Positions 30,311 through 39,319 of a DNA stretch of 64,000 nucleotides are shown piece after piece; the first letter of the stretch is position 1; every line of letters starts with the position of its first letter. The stretch is taken from NCBI RefSeq assembly GCF_000204055.1, contig NW_006768776.1, positions 1,460,941-1,524,940 of the forward strand, given 5' to 3'. Source of the stretch: Melampsora larici-populina 98AG31. Taxonomy: Eukaryota; Basidiomycota; Pucciniomycetes; Pucciniales; Melampsoraceae. Under the pieces are notes generated by a model. That model saw only the letters and a list, made by a program, of their open reading frames with translations, was not told the DNA's origin and did not search any database. The position numbers were made by a program, and so were the translations under genes.

Positions 30311-32538
30311 TCAAACACCGCGTTGAGCTTCATGCTTGCGGTTGATCATCTCTTTCGCGGCCTCAATACCTGCGCGTGTCCTTTCATCTACTTTGGACGT
30401 GTCAGTCATGAGCACAGATAACTCAAACATCCTTTCGAGAGCGACAGTTTGCCTTTCGCCTTGTTCGGCGATCCTCTCAGTAACCCGAAGACCAGCTGCT
30501 TGATTCGTAATGAACTGAGGTTGTACATCATCCACTTTGGAGTTTCAATTTCTCTTCGCCTTCTTATTTCCTTCGGGTCAATCCATTGAAGGCAGGCCAC
30601 TTACATCCGTTGCAGAAGTAGACGTAGATGTAGAAGGACTTGCCGTCAAAGACAAATTACCCAAGCCGGCCAGTACGTGAGGCATCACGAAGTCATCGTC
30701 CACACCACCTGTACCACAGTAGTCCAGCACAGTCGAATTGGTCTTCCATTTAGGAGAGTTTTTAACAATATTGTAACAAGCCATGTCCTTGAACTCCGAA
30801 CCTACATCTGATTGGTACATAACCAACGCATCCACCACCTGATCCGCAGCACATTTTCCTGTTTCGCGAAGCATCTGGACCTGTTGATAGCAGCCAGCAA
30901 ACTTTGCCATTGCTGCATTGAGAGTAGACCAGCGAGAACTAAGGGACTTGAGGGTGCGTTGATTGGCAGGAGTAACTCGGCTGTTGAAGTCCTCGGTTAT
31001 TTTGACCCAAAAGGTGGAACCTTTTTGATCGGTTCCAACGAGTGCATCCTCAGAAACATTCAGCCAAGATTTACATAACTGTTCGAGAGAAGGCTTGTTG
31101 AATTTCGAACCACGACCACCGCCAGAAGTGTTAGGGGATTGCGAAGACGGAAAGGATGATGCAAAAGATGACTCCAGATCTTCTAACGGGCGCTTCGAGG
31201 TGACAGAAGTCTGGGTGGATTGTTAAGCTTAACTAAGCCCCTCTCGGACGAGCGAGTAGTCGAGAGAGGGGCTTAAATGGGACTCGCGTTTCATGGCGGG
31301 AGAGCTCCAGAAATTAAGTACCTTTATGTACTTTTCTGGAGCTCTCCTCAAATACTCATTGTGGGATTTCTCAAGGTTCAGATATGTGTAGCTTCATGAG
31401 AAGCTACACAACCTCGTACCACTTTCAGCAAGATTTGTTGGAAGTAAGGGTATTCAAAACGGATTTCCAGTTTGTTGCAATGTGTAGCTGGCTATTTCAG
31501 ACCAGGAGGCTGAAATGGCAGCTTCGTCGGAAACTACCAATTTCTTGACAAAACACCACAAGGGTTTCGTCTTCGTAAAAACAATAAAGGACCTCGCGCC
31601 ACCGGGATAAGTGTCCCTCGATATCCAAGGGTTTTGATGAATATCTTAAGGGTTTTGGCTTTTATCCATTTCGGCGGCAGTTTCGGCGAAGGACCAAACA
31701 TCCAAATCTCGGTGAAGGCCAGTACAGGCCTGTACTGGCATGCTTAGGCTGTTACAGGAGGATGTAAGAAACCATTTGCGCAATGTTTCCTGAAAGCATC
31801 ACAGCTCTCAGTTGTTGATGAAAGTGGTACGAGGTTGTGTAGCTCCTCATGAAGGAGAACATACCTGAACCTTGAGAAATCCTACGGTGAGGAATTGAGG
31901 AGAGCTCCAGAAAAGTACATAAAGGCACTTAATTTCTGGAGCTCTCCCGCCATGAAACGCGAGTCCGATATAAGCCCCTCTGCGAGGGCGCGGCAAACGC
32001 GCTAGAGGGGCTTAGTTAAGCTTAGTGGATTGTGGAGGACTGTTGTAATGAAACACTTTCATTATTGAATCTTGTCGCATAGGAGGTACAGAGTCGAGAG
32101 GTCCATGATGGTCATTGTTGAAACAATGGTGATGAGGTGCAGCTGAAGCCAATTCGGCACGAGGTAATGCGCCCGGCGTTCCATGGTGATAGTTGTTCAT
32201 ACGATGTTGAGGTGCAGCTGACACGGTACAAGTCAAAGTTCCATTACCAGAGGCTCCACGGTGACGGTGCTCACTGAAAGCAGGTTTGATAGAACCACCT
32301 GGAAATGACAACGAGATACATTAGAACCATTCAAGTAATGTTGCTGACATGAAAAACACTCACGTTCTCCAGCACCCGGACTGTCTCCAGTAAAGTTCAT
32401 CTGGTGGCTCATAGGCCTAGCGTGATGACCAGGCAATCGATGACCAATCATTTGAGGACTACGGGCAGCCCCTGAAAGTCAAAAGCGTACATTAGTTTCT
32501 GATGACAAGTACGAGTACATCAGTCACTTACAATAGTT

Positions 32539-32569
<31 letters not shown>

Positions 32570-32604
32570 CTCGACTGGGGTGGGGTAGTAGTGGAATGTT
32601 GCAT
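30311..32604 (-). pseudogene. Myb/SANT-like accessory protein of the Harbinger element, interrupted
   Basis: Exons 32604-32532, 32471-32364 and one starting at 32298 are followed, after the 801-bp insertion, by frame-matched coding from 31214 to about 30600, then a last exon to 30311. The conserved part is SLEQLCKSWLNVSEDALVGT, STFWVKITEDFNSR and RTLKSLSSRWSTLNAAMAKF, the Myb/SANT-like or NAM-like fold found in Harbinger ORF1 proteins and their plant relatives. An Ala-Pro repeat and Gly/Ser/His-rich region precede it. A C-terminal helix follows (GERQTVALERMFELS). Deleting the insertion plus one 9-bp duplication restores PPQSTQTSV exactly. The junction of the last exon (30540-30650) is unresolved. 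ORF1 proteins bind the element ends and help import the transposase. Confidence 0.8.
31224..32024. mobile_element. 801-bp foldback element with 9-bp duplication, MULE-type
   Basis: Ends TAAGCTTAACTAAGCCCCTC and the inverse, flanked by GTGGATTGT (31215-31223 and 32025-32033), a perfect 9-bp target duplication typical of Mutator-like elements. A second inverted block lies inside (GGGAGAGCTCCAGAAATTAA and GAGCTCTCCTCAA with their complements near 31900), then a third with AGCTACACAACCTCGTACCA. Arms therefore span roughly 230 bp each with gaps. No ORF. It interrupts the Harbinger Myb-like gene. Confidence 0.9.
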
Positions 32605-33266
32605 GACAACTAAATATTCAAGTGAGGAAAGTGACAGAAATTGAGAAATTGAGCAGAGTAGCAATTAACAAAGACAAAGAATTTAGAATTGATTCAAAGT
32701 GATATAAGTAATCGTGATGCGTCAAAATGAACACATAAGAAAGAAAGACATTGGGGTAATGATTACACGAGAATAAGCAAAGAAACTTAACTTAAATACC
32801 CATCCTACAGGCCATATCACACTTGGTATGTGGTTAAATTATTCTCATAAACAAACGCTAAAGGGAGGGTTTCATTTGCCTCAAGCCTCAAAGCGCCCTC
32901 TATTTCCTCCGATTAAACCCTTGGTCGATCAATCAATCATTCATTTGCGGTTGGATTGGAACCTTCAGAGTATTTCTGAAGGTTCCAGCGTGTTTATCAG
33001 TGACCCAAAGGGGTGGTAAAATCACCACAAGTGTCCTATAGGTCAGAGATCAGTCATTCTGCAAACGTCAATTTTCTCCTCAGGATATGAAGAACTTGAC
33101 ATGGGAGAACCTCGATTCTGAAAAATAGGGCTCACACGTATGGCCAAATGTGAGATTCCTGAAGCGCGGTGGAGGATGGTTTTTGGACCAAAACCGGCAA
33201 ACGTAAAATACACATTACGTGTATCTACGTATTGAGTACGTTTTCAGGGGCGCGTTGGAGATGCTC
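32605..33266. other. Right subterminal region of Harbinger
   Basis: About 660 bases without a credible ORF. A short hairpin TTGGAACCTTCAGAG with CTGAAGGTTCCA lies at 32957-32988, and CACCGCGCTTCAGG-type and ACGTAATGTGTATTTTACG-type near-palindromes at 33165-33235 approach the terminus. It also holds the promoter of the Myb-like gene. Confidence 0.4.
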
Positions 33267-33451
33267 TTAGGGGGGGCTGCCTTTAGTAAAATCCTAAAAT
33301 AGAAGAAAAACTCCGGTTTTCAAATCCTGGAAACTCGCGATCCAAAGAGTCAATTCATATCTCGCACGAACGTCCACCATCAGCTCATCGGTGCGTCACT
33401 CTAGTAAGTCTTGGGGATACATAAGTAATTAATGCCAGGGCTCACTTAGTA

Positions 33452-33928
33452 GGGATTGGGCGAAAAACCGACCAACAGGTTTCCAAACCCCATTCAATCG
33501 CTGTTCAAATTTTTGGGAACGTTTGCGAGATGGCTCGAAATCAATATCAAAGCCACACAAAACCAACAACAATTTTTATCCAACTTTTTGCTTTGCAGAA
33601 TTGTTGACCGGTATGCTTGGTTGCGTGATCACGTCCATGCTTTGACCGTTCAAAAGCTCTTACAGGTAAAGTAATTTGCGGCGCCTCAAGCCTCGCAAAC
33701 GCCCTTTTTGCACCTTTTACAGATCTGTGAAAGGTGCAAAAGCTTATCAAAAAATAACATCAGATCAGTTATGTTCAATTACTTGGAAGGATCAGACCCA
33801 CCCGAGAGCTCAATTTGGGGATGCAGGTTCTGTGAAACCTGCGTCCAGTGGTTTTCCGCCATCTTCAACTCTTTTCGGGTAACTTCTCAATGGCGCAAAA
33901 CCTGTTGGTCGGTTTTTCGCCCAACCCC
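33452..33928. mobile_element. TA-flanked MITE, 477 bp
   Basis: Ends GGGATTGGGCGAAAAACCGA and the inverse of GGGGTTGGGCGAAAAACCGA, identical except one base over more than 25 bp (continuing CCAACAGGTTT). TA lies on both sides (33450-33451 and 33929-33930), suggesting Tc1/mariner mobilisation. The centre has a strong hairpin of TTTTGCACCTTTTACAGA with its complement (33697-33743). No ORF of note. Confidence 0.75.
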
Positions 33929-33932
33929 TAGT

Positions 33933-36610
33933 TCATGTGGCGGGCGCGTTTTTTCAAAAAAGAAGCGCCCGGGCGCGCCCAGGGGGGGTCGGGCGCGCCC
34001 AGTTTTTGGCTGAGGACGCGAACGGGCGCAAGAGCCGTGTTTTTTTTTCAAATAAGTGGCAACTAAAAAAAACCTTCGATATCGATTGCCTGGGTTAAAA
34101 CAACTACTCATCACAAAGGTCCTCCGCACTCCAGGAATCTCCATCGCTTTCTTCATCTGTGTCTTCTGTACGTAACTGAACAATATTACCAGCTGTCTGA
34201 GTATCAAAATTATTGAAATTGAAGAGGGTATCAATGAAACCAGTCTCGAGTTCAACATCTAGATCATTGTCTGCATCATGCTCATGTTGAGCAAAAATAC
34301 CATCCTCAAACTCCTGAAGATCATCGACTCCTGTGAATAGTCCGGAGTTTAATTCATCATCATAAGTGAGTTCGGTGATATCTTTATCGTCCACCTTTTG
34401 AGGAGAATCCTCGGCTTGGATTTGGAGTTCGATTTGTGTGACCATCTTCAAATTTGTCACCGACATTCGATTCCGAGACTTAGTTTTTGTGGCTCCCATC
34501 TTGGTGAACACACTTTCCACGCCTGCAGCGTGTGGAACCAGTTCAAGAACTTTCATTGCAAAGTTCTTGAGCACAGTTGTGTGTGGGGTTGATGGAATAC
34601 CGAGCCAGTATTTGAGGGGTACAGAAACTATAGTGTGATCGATGTCAGCTCCTGAAAAGTGGAGAACTGAAAAAAGTCCTGAAGATAAAAGGAAACATTA
34701 CCTGTCCCAAACGATCGGAAAGCACCACCACTACTAAAATATTGTAGTGCTTGTGTTTTAAGATTAACTGCTTCGGTTTTTTTGTAGTTCCACTCCTTAG
34801 CAATTGATAACATGTTCTTCATCATGGTGTTGATCGGGAATGCTTGTGAGACAGCCACTTGACGATAATTGGGATTGAGAAAGAAACCAACTACGTAGAT
34901 TGGCTCAGCAAAGATTTTTGCTTGTTTATGCAAGACATCGAGACAATGTGCTCGGTAAGAATGGAATCGAGGGTAGCTGGATAGATCGACCGTACGAATT
35001 TGATCGTAAACCGTCCCAATTTCCTTCCAGATATCTCCAACTGAAGTGTTAGCCCGTTCTAGTCGACCAATCGCATCAACAACCGGTCGAAGAAGCTTAA
35101 CCAAGATGGAATTTGAGGTGAAGTGATCTCGATTATCAATGATTGTTCGAACATTCTTGCTGATGTCTGGAGTCGATATCGATTTATCCTTGAACATTGA
35201 CATACACATCTGAAATCCTTGCTCATGTGATTCAACGGATAATGCGACCTTTGACATCGAGAACCACCGAGTCTCACAAAAGGTTCTAATACCGTGTGTT
35301 ATACCCTCTTTAACACGCCATTTAAAAAGCTTGACACCCCAGAAATGTGAAGCACTGAAAAAGTTAACAAGTGTCTTGTCATTTGAAACCGTATCCTTCA
35401 TATCGGGGTGTTCGACACATTTCTTGGCAACAAGATTGAAAACATGTAAACAACATGCTAAGGGAATGACATGAGAAAACTCGGATTTCACAAGTTTCTA
35501 CAAGAATAAACGCAGTATGATGAGTCAAAGAGGAACATGAAAAAGCATGAGATCAAGAGATACTTACACGCAACTTGACCATAGAGCTTGGCGAATTGGT
35601 CACAATACCACCAATTTGCTCCCAGGTAACACCATGGCCATCCAGAGCTTTTTTTAGAGCAACTAGCGTGTTTTCAGATGTGTGTCGAAAATTGTCCAAG
35701 TCAAGCACATCAATTTACTTTTTAACATCAGTACTACGTAGGAGCAAGACCGCATAGACACTGTTCTTTGAGCAGTCTGTCCATCCATCTAGTGAAATAG
35801 TTAGATTAGTATGCTGTTTGAGCTCGGATTTTGTGACTTTTGAGTATTGTGCATGAAGTCGAGGAAGGACAGTGTCCATCATAATGTTCCGCGAAGCCGG
35901 AGTGTAAGATACAATCGAGAGTTTTTCTTGAAAGGCACGGAAGAATTTGTTTTGGAGGAAACGGAAAGGAATATGGCCCAATATCAGAGCCTTAAGAAGA
36001 TCTTCGTAAGTATCCATTGTGCTCTCTTTGGTACGAGGCACAAAGCGGCTGAAATTGCTTTGTGTGAAGTCGTGAGTTATCTTAGGACGTTTGGTGGAAA
36101 GTGCTGATGATCCGTTGGATTCCGGTGGATTGACATTGTTGATGGCATCATTTGTTGATTTGGGTCCGCGTTTCATATTGATTTCTTCGTAAGCTGAACG
36201 ATCTGATATCGAGATTGATTTACAGTCTTGCGTCATGTGGCGATAAAGTTTTGCAGGTTTTCCATCCATCTCGCCATTGCAATGCTTGCACTTAGCGCGA
36301 CGGCGACCATGCTTCCGTTCAACATCCGCTTTGAATCCCATCCACGTCGGGCCGCTATTAGCAGTAGGCTCAATCCATTTGGTAGGCATTGTTGAAAAGG
36401 TTGGGTTTTAGGTGGGGTTTCTTGAATACACGTGCCTGTGTATATAAAAGAAAGTTCAGAAGCAATACAATTCTCATCAAATCAAGTCTCATTCAACTAG
36501 GATTCAGATAGGGCGCGTCCCCCCCTGAATTCAGAAAAAAAGAAGCGCCCGGGCGCGCCTGCGCCAGGCGCGCCCAAGGGCGCAAAAAACGCGCCGCGCC
36601 CGCCACATGA
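33933..36610 (-). mobile_element. hAT DNA transposon, 2678 bp, 8-bp target duplication
   Basis: Ends TCATGTGGCGGGCGCG and its exact inverse, flanked by CCCCTAGT (33925-33932 and 36611-36618), a perfect 8-bp duplication as expected for hAT. Both subterminal regions carry GAAGCGCCCGGGCGCGCC, in the same orientation, plus further GGGCGCGCCC words. The single gene on the minus strand is a hAT transposase with a stop and a changed catalytic residue. It inserted at the edge of the 477-bp MITE. Confidence 0.93.
34104..36389 (-). pseudogene. hAT transposase with BED zinc finger, TAA stop and D-to-N change
   Basis: Minus-strand exons run 36389 to about 35570, 35497 to about 34700, and 34657 to 34104. 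Domains in order: BED finger (CKHCNGEMDGKPAKLYRHM), FRAFQEKLSIVSYTPASR, the first catalytic motif NLTISLDGWTDCSKNSVYA, a second motif GGIVTNSPSSMVKLR, then IPLACCLHVFNLVAK, CETRWFSMSKVALS, and the C-terminal dimerisation region (YWLGIPSTP, LKNFAMKVLELVPHAAGVES, SRNRM). At 35715-35717 the frame reads TAA between DVKK and IDVLDLDNF, where relatives have an aromatic residue. At about 35595-35597 the second catalytic Asp is Asn (AAT). Either change would disable it. Source of a non-autonomous copy at best. Confidence 0.88.
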
Positions 36611-36982
36611 CCCCTAGTACAACGTGTGCGCTTCTTCTCCCAGAGAACGATTTCCAAATTACATGTCAGAAGTCATGTATGGCCGCCTCGCAATGATTGA
36701 TCCAACAAAAATCGCGGTAAAAAATCGCGGTCGTTTCACGTTGTCTCGCGTGAAGACTGATACAGCTACTGTCCGGAAGTTATGAAACTCGATCATCCTC
36801 ATCTGAGTCGACATTTCAAGTGAATTTCTAGGGGAGTACATCCATAGAAGGCATCGGTGAGAGAAAGCTCACCTGCAAGATCTTGACGTACAATTCTTTG
36901 TGTTCTATAAATGATGATGCACGCAGCTGAGAGTGAGATCCTGGTTTGACGAGTATGTATATCATAATTACCAGAGGATCTC
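36611..36982. other. Upstream region of the secreted-protein gene
   Basis: About 370 bases beginning with the hAT target site. A direct word AAAATCGCGGT occurs twice in a row at 36708-36731. No gene. Probably the distal promoter of the gene at 37238. Confidence 0.4.
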
Positions 36983-36990
36983 TATAAAAG
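36983..36990 (+). promoter_or_regulatory. TATA box of the secreted-protein gene
   Basis: TATAAAAG lies 248 bp upstream of the ATG and is followed by CT-rich leader sequence (TTTCCTCACTGCC, TTTCACCCCG), a common fungal core-promoter layout. The leader is long, so transcription would start around 37015-37040. Confidence 0.55.
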
Positions 36991-37237
36991 ACCAGGCTTC
37001 AGTTGCCCTTTGGTTTCCTCACTGCCACTTTTTCACCCCGTCGCACTTCTGATATCTCCCCGATCTCTTAACAATCTTACCTTTCACCACTTCTGAGGTC
37101 AATTTTCTTTCTTCGTTGAACTTTTTGCGGTTGCTTCTGAGAGTTCAACAACATCATACTGAGTCCTTGTTTATCACTTGCTCTTGCTTTCATTGCCGAT
37201 TGATTTCATCCTCAGACAACTATTCGAATCAAACACC

Positions 37238-37940
37238 ATGTCAGCCTTATCCAGATCGATGAATTTGAGTGCACTGGCCGTCGGTGTAGTGCTTGTCCTC
37301 ATTGCTCAAGTCCACGGGGCCAACCCTCCAGCCCAAACAACGGTAAGTGTTATGCTATCTCAAGTTGAATTGCTATTCTTCACTTTCACATCCGACCTGA
37401 CAATCATCGATGTTATCTTATCATTTCAGGCAAGAATATGTTCAGGTCCAAGCATTGTGGCCTACATTGCTGGCCCTAATAACATGATTTATCCCGCCAA
37501 TGGTCAGGGGTCTCCATCCGGGCAAGCCAGATGCACTGGAACTGCTACCTACCCGGACCTACAAATTGATTCAGTTCCAAGTTTCCCTCTTGGTTCCAAC
37601 CCTTATTGCGCTGCGGCCAATGGTGACTGTGTGAAACCTCCACCCCAAGTAACGGTAAGTGTTGTGTTATCTCAAGTTGAATTGCTATTTTTGATTTTCA
37701 CATCTGGCCTGATGATAATCGACGTTCTTATCATTTCAGTCGAGAATATGTTCAGGTCAAGGCGTTGTGGCCTACATTGCTGGCCCCAACAACAGGATTT
37801 ATCCCGCCAATGGTAAGGGGACTCCATCTGGGCAAGCCAGATGCACCCCGAGCCTACAAATCGATTCAAACCCAAGTTTCCCTCTGGGTGACAACCCTTA
37901 TTGCGCTGCGGCCAATGGTGCCTGTACGCAAGTCGCCTGA
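37238..37940 (+). CDS. Putative secreted protein with a duplicated four-cysteine exon
   Basis: Three exons (37238-37342, 37430-37654, 37740-37940) total 531 nt, 176 aa. Residues 8-28 form a clear signal peptide (MNLSALAVGVVLVLIAQVHG); a second in-frame ATG at codon 8 could also be used. The mature protein is two repeats, each starting (A/S)RICSG and sharing VVAYIAGPNN or IVAYIAGPNN, IYPANG, PSGQARCT, LQIDS, PSFPLG and NPYCAAANG, with four cysteines each. Introns of 87 and 85 bp are nearly identical too, so an intron-exon unit was duplicated. No enzyme family recognised. Small, secreted, cysteine-paired proteins in rusts are often host-interaction candidates, which is inference only. Confidence 0.85.
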
Positions 37941-38739
37941 GTCGTCCCCTGTGTTGTTTGCAACTCTTGTTCTCGGAGCTTTTCTCGATTTTCCATTCTT
38001 TTCTTTCTCCTTTACAGACATGCCTTCTACTGCATTCTCATGAGATTGTTAGGATCTACATTGAAGTTTGTCCTAGTGCCTTTGTATTGCGAATCTTTCC
38101 CTTCACCCTTGGACAATTCTGTCAGACAATTAGCCATAGCCCTCTGAATTGTTTCGGGCTTCCTCTTTCCTGAAGCTTGCAGTTCTTGTAATTCAAATCT
38201 TGGAGCTGTCTACTGTCAAGGAACCCACCAATTTAACGGACATACCGAGCTCGTGTCAGTCAAACAAAGCAGTCCACTATTGCGCATCACATTGATGATA
38301 TCGCTGAGTGATGGGCTACACGGTCACCTCAGCTTACAGATTTTTACCAGTCTTGACATAGTGTGGTTTGAACTATCACAATTCATCATCATGACTAAAC
38401 CTTTCATCTCCTCAGTGTCACGCTGACTCACGCAGTATGGTTTTTTTTGCGCGACATAACACATTAAACACCCCTCAACCTTTTGCCATTGAATACCACA
38501 TAATTTTGTTTTATGACCAACTATCAAAACAATCGAAATCCGAACTTCAAAAAATACAAACCAAAGATTCTTTTTCATCTCATCAACAATTCATTTGAAC
38601 CACGTAAATTGATCATAACAACATATTTCCTACTAATTTATATTTGTAAAATAACACAAAAACAAATGTAATATAAAATGCCCAATTCTATTTCCTACAC
38701 CAGATTTTTTTTTCTTTAACACGTTTCAAAATAGAAAAA
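37941..38739. other. 3' flank, no further gene seen
   Basis: About 800 bases. The first 150 are CT-rich and would be 3' untranslated sequence. The 84-aa minus frame at 38324-38578 has no recognisable motif. Confidence 0.4.
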
Positions 38740-38740
38740 G

Positions 38741-38828
38741 AAATGCACATTCTCGATCTTTTAATAATTCAGTAGGTGGTCCATTCTCAATAACTTGTCC
38801 ATTTCCTAAAACAATCACTGGATCCCAA
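38741..38828 (-). pseudogene. Isolated ABC-transporter C-terminal fragment
   Basis: The minus-strand translation reads KIMDWDPVIVLGNGQVIENG then PPTELLKDRECA. This matches the end of ABC ATPase domains just after the H-loop (typically I-x-D-x-D-x-V-x-V-L-x-x-G-x-V-x-E-x-x-x-P-x-x-L-L, as in ABCC/MRP transporters). I find no Walker A, signature or Walker B motifs in the next 600 bases, so this looks like a stranded last exon or relic. The acceptor could be the AG at about 38851. It may alternatively be a real terminal exon after a very long intron, which is unlikely. Confidence 0.45.
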
Positions 38829-38851
38829 TCCATGATCTTACCATTGAACAA

Positions 38852-39319
38852 AGTAAATCAATCAGATCAGAGGAAGTGTCAAAGAAAGAGACTGATTGTT
38901 TCCGGATACTTGTTTTGATCTCATATTGTAAGAAGGCGTAATGTTCCTAAGTAGATAAGGCCTGTGTCAACCTTCTAAACCTTGTAGGTTAAAATCCATC
39001 ATTTTTGAAGGAAATCACGATGCTCAAAGAATCAAAATGGTTTATGAAAAACAACAAATTGAACCAATCTATTGCCTTCTCCTTATATTTTTTTTAAAAA
39101 ACTTTCTTTTAATAATCGATGTAATCACACAATTTTGAATACCAAGAAACCCTCAAAGAAAACCAAATCAGAAAAATCAAACCCTCTCCTGCAAAAAAAC
39201 ACAAACAAAAAACTAACGAAAAAAACAACTAAACAAACTCAACGAAAAGAAGTCTCGGAGGATCTATACTCCTCTTGAAATGTCTCATGTTCTATCATCT
39301 AAAAAAAATCTGGGTCTTT
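38852..39319. other. 3' flank of RRP12
   Basis: About 470 bases of AT-rich DNA, purine-rich on the plus strand at 39140-39260 (runs of AAAACC and AAAAACAAA). The short plus frame there is low-complexity and not credible as a gene. Confidence 0.4.

Larger units (their letters stand above)
26906..33266. mobile_element. PIF/Harbinger DNA transposon, 6361 bp, TTA target duplication
   Basis: Ends are GAGCATCTCCAACGCACCC and, inverted, GAGCATCTCCAACGCGCCC, with TTA on both sides (26903-26905 and 33267-33269). These ends and the 3-bp TTA duplication are the PIF/Harbinger hallmark. The element encodes a DDE transposase on the plus strand and two converging minus-strand genes: a Myb/SANT-like accessory protein and a third helical protein. 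This copy carries a stop codon in the transposase and an 801-bp insertion in the accessory gene. Confidence 0.93.

Noticed and set aside
33887..34258. 123-aa minus ORF over the hAT left end
   Set aside because: Runs through TIR and GC-rich subterminal words in a different frame from the transposase tail.
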